DNA of 64,000 bases from Candidatus Latescibacterota bacterium (lineage in GTDB: Bacteria; Latescibacterota; UBA2968; UBA8231), in assembly GCA_022827835.1 (NCBI GenBank), contig JAJEIO010000061.1, forward strand, positions 124,001 through 188,000. Reading direction: 5' to 3'. The notes beneath the pieces are model-generated. The model was not told where the DNA came from and made no database searches. It saw only the letters and a list, made by a program, of their open reading frames with translations. Positions 55,459-62,950 of the stretch are shown one piece after another (position 1 is the stretch's first letter; each line of letters begins with the position of its first letter). The translations under genes and the position numbers were made by a program.

Positions 55459-56055
55459 TTAGAGCGCCCCCCACACGCTGCCGATTGTGACCTGAAAGTT
55501 CGAGGCATCGAATTCGCCGTGCTTATCGATCCAGTGGTAGCGCGTGCGGACTACGAAGCGCCAAGGCTTCTTTCCGAACACGATGCCGATGCCGCCGAGT
55601 GCGCCGAGCTTCTTTTTGTTCACTTCTTCGTCGAAGCCGGGCAGGCTGAAGCTCACCTTGTATATCTGGAAGTTGAGGGACGGTCCGGCATCGACAAAGG
55701 CACGTGTCGTCTGCGCTGCATTGTTGAGGAATACCCGTGCGTGTACGGGCACGCTGACGGTCGTCACGTCTATACTGCCGTTCACCGAGGAGACCCCATC
55801 TGCGAAGAAGAAGGAGTTTTTCGCGGTGAAGCCGCCGATGCCTCCCACCAGAGCTACGCTGGGGGTGATCTGCGTACCGATATCCCAGTCGATATGAGTC
55901 CAAGTGCCGATTCCATTCAGGTCGTCGAGGCTGTCGTCGAATACGACCTTCTGAGCGTAGAGGTAGCCCCAGTTAAAGGTGCTCATGTGCTGGGCGATGG
56001 CGGGGTGTGACTCGAAGGATAGGGCCAAGCAGCAGGCGAAGATGGTGCGGATCAC
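55459..56055 (-). CDS. Outer-membrane beta-barrel-like secreted protein
   Basis: 198 residues. The start is GTG 56055, 5 bases after a perfect AGGAGG. A signal peptide (about 1-22, ending AIAQ) precedes alternating strands (NWGYLYAQKVVF, SVALVGGIGGF, VPVHARVFL, WRFVVRTRYHWID, FQVTIGSVWGAL) with a terminal aromatic-poor strand; it looks like a small 8-stranded OmpW/OmpA-like barrel. The function is unknown. A 19-bp palindrome lies 54 bases upstream of the start, probably an operator shared with 59574-60053. Confidence 0.75.
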   Translation of the reverse strand: MIRTIFACCLALSFESHPAIAQHMSTFNWGYLYAQKVVFDDSLDDLNGIGTWTHIDWDIGTQITPSVALVGGIGGFTAKNSFFFADGVSSVNGSIDVTTVSVPVHARVFLNNAAQTTRAFVDAGPSLNFQIYKVSFSLPGFDEEVNKKKLGALGGIGIVFGKKPWRFVVRTRYHWIDKHGEFDASNFQVTIGSVWGAL

Positions 56056-56108
56056 GATGTCCTCCTGTGGGTTGAGAGGGGTTGTTTTACTCAACATTAG
56101 CCCACAGG

Positions 56109-56127
56109 TGCGACAGATCGCGTCGCA
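56109..56127. promoter_or_regulatory. Palindromic operator candidate, copy 1
   Basis: TGCGACAGATCGCGTCGCA: TGCGAC and GTCGCA around 7 bases. Upstream of the barrel-protein gene. The other copies at 60101 and 62932 share 17 of 19 positions. Confidence 0.7.
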
Positions 56128-56336
56128 GGCGGAAAATTTTTACGGGATCGGAGGTGCAGAACGCCGCTCTCGACTAGTCGGGCGGATTGTGTGCTGGGGC
56201 AGATTGAGAAGGCTTTTGTAAGGAACAAGATACTGGATGGACTAACTAGGAGCGAGGTCTGCGTCTCGTCCTTGCGAAATCAGCGGAATATAGCAGGCCG
56301 ATCTTACCAGCCATTGGATTGTTGAGAGCTAGCATT
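56128..56336. other. Gene-free stretch, possible remnant
   Basis: On the plus strand a frame stays open to a TGA near 56323 (with KAFVRNKILDGLTRSEVC) without a plausible start or ribosome site. I do not recognise it and no RNA or repeat is seen. Confidence 0.3.
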
Positions 56337-57116
56337 TCAGGGCGAGAAACGCTCAGTCAAAGCCTCTGCGTGCGCACGAATCTCCGGCATCTTATTCCGT
56401 TTCCAGTCAGCCAGTAACTTACTGTAAGTACAGGGAATGAACCGAACCTCATCCCTATCCCTTTCGACGATATTCGCGAATCTCTCGATCTCTTCCCTGT
56501 GCCTGATTTTCTTATTCTCGTCGATTGGCCTTCCGTCCGTTCTAGGCCAACATTCTGGCTCAGCGTAAAGGTAGAAGAGGATCGGCTTTAGGCACTTGTG
56601 ATCACCCTCTCGATGGACTTGCGTCCTCAGAGCGAAGGCGTGTTTGACGAGTTGAGCCGCATTGAGACAGGAGAAGTCTTTATGAAGTCCGTCCCTGATG
56701 CTCTCATAACCCTTCATGTTATCGCCCCACTTCGGTCGCCAGTAAGCACAGGAAAAACGAGTGCCGCCTTTTCCCCGAAAGGGTTCAAACCGTTTGGACT
56801 CAATGCCTATAAGTGCCGACGGCGTACTGACGAAAACATCCAGAACCGGATGTCGTCCACCTCGCCAAGGGAAGCGGACGGTCTTCTCGATATCGAGTGA
56901 ACATGCCGGCCATGTTTCACCACACCCCGGAAGGGGAGGCAGATCCCCGGTCCGTTTGAGAAAGAACCCGAAAGCGTTAGCTGCAAGTGCAGCAGAGGAT
57001 TCCGGGCTATCGAATTTTCCTGTCGCTATCTCGTTTCCCTGTGCGGCGTTAAAGATTTCTTCGATCTCTCGGCCCGGAACGCCGGGCAAGAATCTGTCAA
57101 TCACGATTCTCTCCAT
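56337..57116 (-). CDS. Possible PD-(D/E)XK nuclease-like protein
   Basis: 259 residues. The candidate catalytic core is LDVFVSTPSALIGIESKRFEPFR (about 92-114): an Asp on one strand and a Glu-x-Lys on the next, as in PD-(D/E)XK nucleases; AYWRPKWGDNMKGYESIRDGL and AAQLVKHAFALRTQ follow. It resembles uncharacterised PGN_0703-like putative restriction endonucleases in layout, from memory only. Its neighbours are a small ORF and the tandem AAA+ ATPase on the same strand, with gaps of 78 and 63 bases, so the three may be cotranscribed. Base use is AT-richer than the core genes. Confidence 0.6.
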   Translation of the reverse strand: MERIVIDRFLPGVPGREIEEIFNAAQGNEIATGKFDSPESSAALAANAFGFFLKRTGDLPPLPGCGETWPACSLDIEKTVRFPWRGGRHPVLDVFVSTPSALIGIESKRFEPFRGKGGTRFSCAYWRPKWGDNMKGYESIRDGLHKDFSCLNAAQLVKHAFALRTQVHREGDHKCLKPILFYLYAEPECWPRTDGRPIDENKKIRHREEIERFANIVERDRDEVRFIPCTYSKLLADWKRNKMPEIRAHAEALTERFSP

Positions 57117-57194
57117 GGTTATGTTATTTTAAAATTATTCGATGTACCGCAATGAGTTATGGCATAAACTAAGTGTCTACGTAGCAGAGTCTTA

Positions 57195-57404
57195 TTATAT
57201 CAATCCTTTCTCTCGACCATAAAAATCCTCCAAAAGATTAACATAATCCCGCCAATACTCAACCTCACCTTGCCAATAATCTACATCTGCCTGACGCTTG
57301 GGAATTGCCAGAGGGGGAGAAGACTTAAGTCTCTTAGAAGCTACGTCCAATCGGACAACAGACTGGTGATACATTCTATAAGCCCTCAACAAATCTTTAT
57401 TCAT
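57195..57404 (-). CDS. Small hypothetical protein
   Basis: 69 residues, helical, rich in Tyr and charged residues (MNKDLLRAYRMYHQSVVR, DYWQGEVEYWRDYVNLLEDF). GAGAGGAT stands before the ATG, which supports translation. It lies between the nuclease-like gene and the AAA+ gene on the same strand. No family is recognised. The local sequence is AT-rich compared with the rest. Confidence 0.55.
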   Translation of the reverse strand: MNKDLLRAYRMYHQSVVRLDVASKRLKSSPPLAIPKRQADVDYWQGEVEYWRDYVNLLEDFYGREKGLI

Positions 57405-57467
57405 ATAGATCCTCTCTTTCTATTTATCCTCCACGCCTAGAAATACAAAACAATTCATTATCCATAA

Positions 57468-59546
57468 TCAAAAGCCCATTCTCCGGACGTTATTCGGCTT
57501 GGCCTCGCACTCGGCACTTAGCAATTCGGCGAGTGCCTTCGCGTCTTGCAGGTGGCCGAGGATTTCGGCTTTTCGGCGGACGACGGCAAAATCGCCTGGG
57601 GTTAGAGTGGTGAGGTCTCCGATTTCGGGCGGAGCTTCGAGCGCGAAATAGGTGTGGAACGCCGCTTGCGACTGGTAGGGGGTGAGATAGTCGAGGGCGA
57701 TCTTGAAGGTGAAGCGGCGCAGGGTGGCGGGGTCGAGGTTTTCGCCGAAGTTAGTCGTGCACGCGAACGGCAGGGGGTGGTTCTCCATCCAAGTCAGCAT
57801 TTCGTTGACTTGGCTGACCTCCCAGGAGCGCACGGCACCCCGGCGGTCGGCGAGCAGGGAGTCGGCCTCGTCGAAGACGAGGATGGAACCTTCGTCGCGT
57901 GCCTCGGCGAAGGCGGCGGCGATTAGCTGTTCGGTTTGGCCGACCCACATAGACATTAGGTCGGAGGCTCGTTTTTGGGTGATTGGAAGGCCGAGGCGTT
58001 CGGCTAGGTAGCGGACGAATGCACTCTTGCCAGTGCCGGGTGGACCTTGCAGACAGAGAGAAAAATGCTTGCCGCCGTTTTTTACGAGGCGATCCGCAAA
58101 GCCGACTGGATCAATGTCGGCCCGGACTAGGGCGAGGTCGAATCGTTCGGGTGCTCCTTGATTCGCGGGGGGCTTCTCGCCCAAAATTACCCGGGACAAG
58201 CTGCGCACGCCGAGGCGCACTGCGGCGAGGTCGCCGCCACAGAGGCTCGCGCCGGCAATGGCACTGGACGCTACACCCGGCGTCACATTGAACTCCTTGG
58301 CTAGGGAGTGCGTATCCTCCTCTGTTGCTTTGATGCCATGACGCGCTAATTCCCTCCTCCAGATGCACTCCCGAACTCGGCACGGCGGCTGGCGCAGTTC
58401 TAGGACAAAGGTCATGCGGCGCAGAATGGTTTGACAGGTCTCCCGGGCGGAGTTGGAAGTCCACAGCGTCGGTACTGGTGTACGTTCGAGTATCCTGTGT
58501 AGGAACACCTTAGAGCCGCCGGACCGGAGATGGGAAAAGCCACCCGGCGAAAACGGCATCCAGCCCGCGCTTGGGTCCGAGAGGATGTCCTCCATCTCGT
58601 CAAAGAGCAGGATTGATCCTCGACTCGGAGCCAGTAAGCGCTGGGCGAGCCGAAGTTCTTGGAGCCGCTCGCGCCGTTCGGGATCGCGGCCTCGCTCGTC
58701 CTCTTCGCCGACACCGTAGAGGTTCGTTCCAAGCTGGGCGGCTAGCGTCTTGCAAAACTCGGTCTTGCCAGTTCCCGGTGGGCCGCACACCAAGATATTC
58801 ACGCCCTGTGTGCCAGTAGATAGTGCACCTTTGATCATTTTTTCGATTTGGTCGCGTTCCTCTGCTACGTGATCGAAATCTGACCACTCTAGCTCACCCG
58901 GAGTGGCCGCGTCGAGTAGTAGCCGACACACGTCGAGATCGCTGTCGTCTGGGGCGAAGACCAGCCGGAGTAGTCGGTTGACAGCCCTGATGTCGCCGTC
59001 GTCATCGACGGACACAAGTCCCGACTTCACGAGCGGTGCATCGGCCGCAAAGCGGGCACGGAATGCGCCAGCCGGTATGCCGAAAATGCAGGGTAGGACG
59101 GGGTGCATGACGTTGAAAAATCTATGTCTGTGGTAGTAACGGCCAGATTCGAAAGCGTCGATCAGCGACCCAATGATCGGATGCGTTTCGTGGCGCAGCA
59201 GAATCTCTAGGATCGCGAGGTCCTCCGGCGCGAGGTCCATCTCCCGTCCGAGCCGCTGGAGCAGTCGCGCCGCGTGGTCTTTCCGCGCACTCTCGCAGGC
59301 TGCTGCGTGCTCTTTTTCTAGGGTGTCCCGCAGGTGCTTCCATTCTGGTGCGGACACCTTTTCGTGGTGGCTGCTCTCCCGGTGTTCTTCCGGCTCCTCG
59401 TTTTCGTCACTGAGCGCGAGGATGTCGCGGTTCTCGGCGACCCATTCGGCCAAATCTTCCTTCTTTCCCGGGAAGGCGCGGTGGAAACGCGAGGCGGCGT
59501 TGCAGAGGTAAAAGAAAATGAGCTGGCGTTCGTAGGCGTTGAGCAT
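57468..59546 (-). CDS. Tandem AAA+ ATPase of the accessory region
   Basis: 692 residues with two AAA+ modules. Walker A GPPGTGKT at 255-262 and GPPGTGKS at 501-508; Walker B LLFDEMED at 313-320 and LVFDEADS at 556-563; sensor-1-like LWTSN near 361 and CTTNF near 596. The first 210 residues are helical with an acidic Glu/His stretch (41-62) and no recognised domain. The second module has an Arg-rich end, PATLRRFTFKI, with a probable sensor 2/Arg finger. It belongs to uncharacterised SpoVK-like AAA proteins. Context with nuclease-like and TA genes suggests a defence or DNA-remodelling role (inference). Confidence 0.82.
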   Translation of the reverse strand: MLNAYERQLIFFYLCNAASRFHRAFPGKKEDLAEWVAENRDILALSDENEEPEEHRESSHHEKVSAPEWKHLRDTLEKEHAAACESARKDHAARLLQRLGREMDLAPEDLAILEILLRHETHPIIGSLIDAFESGRYYHRHRFFNVMHPVLPCIFGIPAGAFRARFAADAPLVKSGLVSVDDDGDIRAVNRLLRLVFAPDDSDLDVCRLLLDAATPGELEWSDFDHVAEERDQIEKMIKGALSTGTQGVNILVCGPPGTGKTEFCKTLAAQLGTNLYGVGEEDERGRDPERRERLQELRLAQRLLAPSRGSILLFDEMEDILSDPSAGWMPFSPGGFSHLRSGGSKVFLHRILERTPVPTLWTSNSARETCQTILRRMTFVLELRQPPCRVRECIWRRELARHGIKATEEDTHSLAKEFNVTPGVASSAIAGASLCGGDLAAVRLGVRSLSRVILGEKPPANQGAPERFDLALVRADIDPVGFADRLVKNGGKHFSLCLQGPPGTGKSAFVRYLAERLGLPITQKRASDLMSMWVGQTEQLIAAAFAEARDEGSILVFDEADSLLADRRGAVRSWEVSQVNEMLTWMENHPLPFACTTNFGENLDPATLRRFTFKIALDYLTPYQSQAAFHTYFALEAPPEIGDLTTLTPGDFAVVRRKAEILGHLQDAKALAELLSAECEAKPNNVRRMGF

Positions 59547-59573
59547 GGTTTCTTCTCCGAAATGACACAGGGT

Positions 59574-60053
59574 TTACTGGGACACTAAAATCGCTAGATC
59601 GACATCCACTCCTTCAAAAAGGGCTCCTAGCGCGACAGCCAAGAGATCCCTGTTGGGGTCCACGATCAAGAGCATACCCTCGGTGACGACGAGGAGCGGC
59701 GTCTCCAACTCGTTTTCTTCGGGTATGAGCGATACAGCATACACTATGAGATAGTCGAGCGGCATGTATGCTACTGCGTCAGGACCGAGGTTGGGGAATG
59801 CTGCCTTGAGATAAAGGGCTTGGAAGGTTGTTGGCGTTATCCGGTCATCCTCTATGAAGATGTTGCCGTCCACGTCATAGAGGGAACGGGACAGTTGCCG
59901 CTCGATGATGACTCCTTCTCTGGGCGGTCCGGTTTCACCTTGTGGTCCGACCTCTCCCTGTGGCCCCGCTGGCCCCATCGGTCCCGCCGGACCTTCGCAG
60001 GCGACAAGGCCGAAGGCCAACATAGCTACGAAAAAAGAAAAGCGAGTAAGCAC
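59574..60053 (-). CDS. Collagen-like-repeat lipoprotein
   Basis: 159 residues. The lipobox ends at Cys19 (LVAC), after which Gly-X-Y triplets (GPAGPMGPAGPQGEVGPQGE) run for about 25 residues, followed by a globular domain (FIEDDRITPTTFQAL, LDYLIVYAVSLIP). The GTG start at 60053 lies 7 bases after AGGAGG. It is an outer-surface lipoprotein with a short bacterial collagen-like stalk. An operator-like palindrome lies 48 bases upstream. Confidence 0.75.
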   Translation of the reverse strand: MLTRFSFFVAMLAFGLVACEGPAGPMGPAGPQGEVGPQGETGPPREGVIIERQLSRSLYDVDGNIFIEDDRITPTTFQALYLKAAFPNLGPDAVAYMPLDYLIVYAVSLIPEENELETPLLVVTEGMLLIVDPNRDLLAVALGALFEGVDVDLAILVSQ

Positions 60054-60100
60054 TGCACACCTCCTTAATTTTTGTGGGAAAAGAGAACTTACTTAGGAGG

Positions 60101-60119
60101 TGCGACAGATCATGTCGCA
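60101..60119. promoter_or_regulatory. Palindromic operator candidate, copy 2
   Basis: TGCGACAGATCATGTCGCA, a 7-bp inverted repeat, with an extra half-site CATGTCGCA at 60121-60129. Upstream of the collagen-like lipoprotein gene; it also lies between that gene and the divergent abiEi gene. Confidence 0.75.
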
Positions 60120-60241
60120 GCATGTCGCAGGTAGAAGGTTTTTTTCGAAAATATCTTTAGTTAGGTATTCCTTTGATAATATCCTATGTTTACCGTATAT
60201 TTTATCATAATCAGGATAATGCGAATCTCGGAAAACAGCCG

Positions 60242-61081
60242 ATGCCTACTACCCAAAAGATCAAGCAGTCCCTAGTCGGAATCGAACTGGTGCGGCTCCT
60301 CGCCTACGAAGGAGATCGCATCTTTACAACGGACCGGGCTCGGGAGCTAGCCCCTCGGGTGGGTCTCAAGGATCCGTACCTTTGGGAGTCCCTCTATCAC
60401 CTTCGGCAAAATGGATGGATCGTCCCCTTGCGCCGGGGACTCTACGCGCTGTCTTCTACGGTCCCCGGTATCGCGCCCGTCCACGAGTTCGAGGTCGCCA
60501 TGGCCTTGGTCCGGCCTGCTGCCATTTCTTACTGGTCAGCCCTGCATTACCACGGCTTAACAGAGCAAGTACCAAGGAAAGTATTCGTCCTCACGACAAC
60601 GGAGACTTCGGTTCCCCGCATGAGAAGGGCTGGATGCAATCATCCTGGGGGCGACTATTCGGTTGGGGATACGACGTACCGTTTCATTCAGGTGAGGCCG
60701 GAACGCTTTTTCGGGACTGAGAAGGTGTGGTTCGGCGATGCCCGGGTAGCTATCACTGACCTTGAGCGCACGCTGCTGGATGGCCTTTCCATGCCACAGT
60801 ACTGCGGCGACTTCGCCGAGGTTCTCCACGCCTTCGAGATTGGAATGGCTCAACTAGACGTTGCACGGATCACCGAGTATGCCCTGCGGCTAGACGCGGC
60901 GACTGCCAAACGTCTCGGGTGGGTTCTCGAATCCAAGGGGGTCAATCCCTCCAAGGTTGGCCGCCTGACCTCGCTTCCGATCAAGGGCTATCGGAAGCTC
61001 GATTCTGCTGGACCGAAAAAGGGCCGTTACAATAGTCGCTGGATGGTCCAGGAGAATCTGCCGGGAAGGGTCGGCGCATGA
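60242..61081 (+). CDS. abiEi: AbiEi-family antitoxin of a type IV toxin-antitoxin pair
   Basis: 279 residues. A winged-helix N-terminus (TTDRARELAPRVGL, HLRQNGWIVPLRRGLYAL) is followed by the AbiEi central/C-terminal fold (YWSALHYHGLTEQVPRKVFVLT, FFGTEKVWFGDARVAITDLERTLLDGL cut over several strands). The family represses its own promoter and neutralises the AbiEii nucleotidyltransferase. ATG 60242; the upstream 23 codons are not family-like. Its stop overlaps the toxin start (ATGA). The region upstream (60130-60240) is AT-rich and probably holds its promoter. Confidence 0.85.
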   Translation: MPTTQKIKQSLVGIELVRLLAYEGDRIFTTDRARELAPRVGLKDPYLWESLYHLRQNGWIVPLRRGLYALSSTVPGIAPVHEFEVAMALVRPAAISYWSALHYHGLTEQVPRKVFVLTTTETSVPRMRRAGCNHPGGDYSVGDTTYRFIQVRPERFFGTEKVWFGDARVAITDLERTLLDGLSMPQYCGDFAEVLHAFEIGMAQLDVARITEYALRLDAATAKRLGWVLESKGVNPSKVGRLTSLPIKGYRKLDSAGPKKGRYNSRWMVQENLPGRVGA

Positions 61082-61536
61082 GGCCGCTTCGTACGCGTCT
61101 GCAGGAAGCGCGCCAACGTCTCGGTATCCCGTGGGAGATACTTGAGCGGGACTACTTGCTGTCGTGGGTTCTCGCCGGCATCGGTCAGGTCCCCGTGCTC
61201 CGCGATACGCTCGTCTGTAAAGGTGGCACGGCACTCAAGAAATGCTATTTCGGAGACTATCGTTTCTCGGAGGATCTGGACTTCTCTGGTCTTGGCGACA
61301 GAGCGTATTGCGAGATTCACTCTTCCTGCGCCGGGAGGTTCTTTAGCGCCTTGCGAAAATCGGACACGAACCAGCGCACTCGCTCGGCTTTCACCTCATC
61401 TTCTGCTCGCTTCAGCCAACCATCGGCCCACTTTTGGATCGATGCTTTGGCGAACTTCCCTTTATTCTCAAGCTGTTCGCGCTCCTCGCGCGTGATACTA
61501 CACTCCGAAGGGTCTTCCCCTTTCGGCGTGAGATAG
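61078..61536 (+). pseudogene. abiEii: AbiEii-type nucleotidyltransferase toxin, truncated
   Basis: The first 80 residues match AbiEii/AbiGii toxins: ERDYLLSWVLAGI, then the nucleotidyltransferase motifs KGGTALKKCYFGD and RFSEDLDFSGL. After about residue 80 (base 61316) the homology ends and the frame runs antisense through the 3' end of the gene at 61317-62078. The family is normally about 250-300 residues, so roughly the last 200 are missing. Probably inactive; the antitoxin remains. Confidence 0.75.
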
Positions 61537-62078
61537 ATCAGTTTGAAGCGCCCGTCATACATCGATTTGAGATGACGTGCGTAGTCGCTGAGTTGTTGGT
61601 CCTGATCAACCGCCCAAGGCTTGTTCTCAATCGCTATAGCGGCCCAACCATCATCAATGCGGAAAGCGATTTCGATGTCGATTTTGCGTTTCCAGTTTTC
61701 TATTCGCGTAGTTGTAACCTCTCGACCTACACGGATACGAGACCAACCGCTTTCGGGCAACCACTTCACAGACACGTCTGACAGGAACTCTCTAAGGAAC
61801 AGATCTCCTTGCCCGTGAGTCTCGTCGGGCTTGAGGAGGTACGCGAACACGTCTGATATCCGGTTTTCGTTGAAATCGATGAAGTGGAGAAAGGAGAATC
61901 TTCGAGCTAGGTGAGCTTCGACCTCGACTCGGTATTGAATCAGGAGCTCAAGACGGTCGCGCACACCTTCGAAAAACCGTGGCACTTCTTTTGCGAGCAT
62001 CTCGACCCGGTCCTGAGCGAGGCTTTCGAGACAATCGCGCACACCTTCAAAAAACTGTGATATCTCCTTTGCGATCAC
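61317..62078 (-). CDS. PD-(D/E)XK nuclease-superfamily protein with duplicated N-terminus
   Basis: 253 residues. NENRISDVFAYLLKP and HGQGDLFLREFL resemble the PDDEXK_4-type start; the core KIDIEIAFRID plus AIAIENKPWAVDQ gives Asp...Glu-x-Lys, followed by QLSDYARHL and LIYLTPKGEDPS. The first 52 residues are two copies of a 26-residue unit (KEISQFFEGVRDCLESL / KEVPRFFEGVRDRLELL), from a 78-bp tandem duplication (61955-62060). It lies 16 bases after the uncharacterised gene 62095-62646. A defence role is suggested only by context. Confidence 0.72.
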   Translation of the reverse strand: MIAKEISQFFEGVRDCLESLAQDRVEMLAKEVPRFFEGVRDRLELLIQYRVEVEAHLARRFSFLHFIDFNENRISDVFAYLLKPDETHGQGDLFLREFLSDVSVKWLPESGWSRIRVGREVTTTRIENWKRKIDIEIAFRIDDGWAAIAIENKPWAVDQDQQLSDYARHLKSMYDGRFKLIYLTPKGEDPSECSITREEREQLENKGKFAKASIQKWADGWLKRAEDEVKAERVRWFVSDFRKALKNLPAQEE

Positions 62079-62094
62079 TTGGGGCCTTCCTCAA

Positions 62095-62646
62095 TCAAAG
62101 TAGATTTTCGGTGACTTCAACAGCCTTCAGAAGAACTTCACAGTAGTGCTCGACGAACTTTTTCCGGTCGTTCTCTGCGTTCATCGTCGTGAGAGCTTCA
62201 TCACTACCAAGGTCGCGGTACGGCTGTATTATATTCCGCCACCACTCAAAGTCACCGGCATTGTATCCGCCACCGGTACCAATACCTACTAGAGCGGGTT
62301 CCAGTTGCTCGCGCGTCAACGCCGATTCGTCACAGCTCTTTCCGCCCAGATAGGTCTCCCACTCTTTCCACTTACAAAGAACGATCTTCCGATTTGATCC
62401 TTCACGTGTGATCGACAATATCAGGATCTCTCCTTTCCACTGCGACTGATTTGGGTGGGCAGTAACGCACCACGGCAGATTTCTCCGTTGTAAACCAATC
62501 TTTACGCATTCCCTCAACTCCTCTAGGAACTCTGTCATGATGGCAATCTTCAGATCCACTTGAATGGCCCCAATCGCGAGCGCTATGGGCAGGTTGTCCG
62601 GCTTCCTTGAATACTTGATCAGGCAATCTCGTTCCTCTTGATTCAT
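62095..62646 (-). CDS. Uncharacterised partner of the PD-(D/E)XK gene
   Basis: 183 residues, no signal or membrane segment; Trp/Lys-rich with GGGYNAGDFEWWRNII and ENDRKKFVEHYCEVLLKAVEV. No family is recognised. The start MNQEERDCL is at 62646 with GAAGTC upstream, a weak site. It probably shares a transcript with the nuclease-like gene. The MITE-like element lies directly upstream. Confidence 0.6.
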   Translation of the reverse strand: MNQEERDCLIKYSRKPDNLPIALAIGAIQVDLKIAIMTEFLEELRECVKIGLQRRNLPWCVTAHPNQSQWKGEILILSITREGSNRKIVLCKWKEWETYLGGKSCDESALTREQLEPALVGIGTGGGYNAGDFEWWRNIIQPYRDLGSDEALTTMNAENDRKKFVEHYCEVLLKAVEVTENLL

Positions 62647-62668
62647 GACTTCCTTCTCGTCCTTTGTG

Positions 62669-62924
62669 AAGATATTAATGTTAATTAACGTGAATTCGGG
62701 TTAAGCGGCCTTCTAACAGGAGTCGTGCTTCCGTTTAGTAGCATACGATTTCAATGTATTCGTTTACAAATATTGGTACGACCATTCCCTGTGTCAACCA
62801 AGACATGTTGATTTTGGGTTTGGCTATCAACTGGAAGTCAAAGCGGGTCTCAATGTTGAACCGAAAAACCATCCTGTCGAGCTTTTGCCCTTCTGTTTAA
62901 CCCGAACCCACGCAAGATATTAAT
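62669..62924. mobile_element. MITE-like element with inverted repeats and 11-bp direct repeats
   Basis: AAGATATTAAT occurs at 62669-62679 and again at 62914-62924, like a target-site duplication. Inside, ACGTGAATTCGGGTTAA (62688-62704) is matched in reverse complement by 62897-62913 at 14 of 17 positions. The enclosed 192 bases code for nothing evident. The left inverted repeat starts 8 bases inside the direct repeat, so the ends are not perfect. Confidence 0.5.
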
Positions 62925-62931
62925 AAACCCC

Positions 62932-62950
62932 TGCGACAGATCACGTCGCA
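62932..62950. promoter_or_regulatory. Palindromic operator candidate, copy 3
   Basis: TGCGACAGATCACGTCGCA. It overlaps the last codons and stop of the WYL regulator gene and lies upstream of the 62095-62646 gene, 286 bases away across the MITE-like element. Confidence 0.65.

Noticed and set aside
56600..57130. Plus-strand open frames over the nuclease-like gene
   Set aside because: Composition and lack of ribosome sites mark them as shadows of the minus-strand gene.
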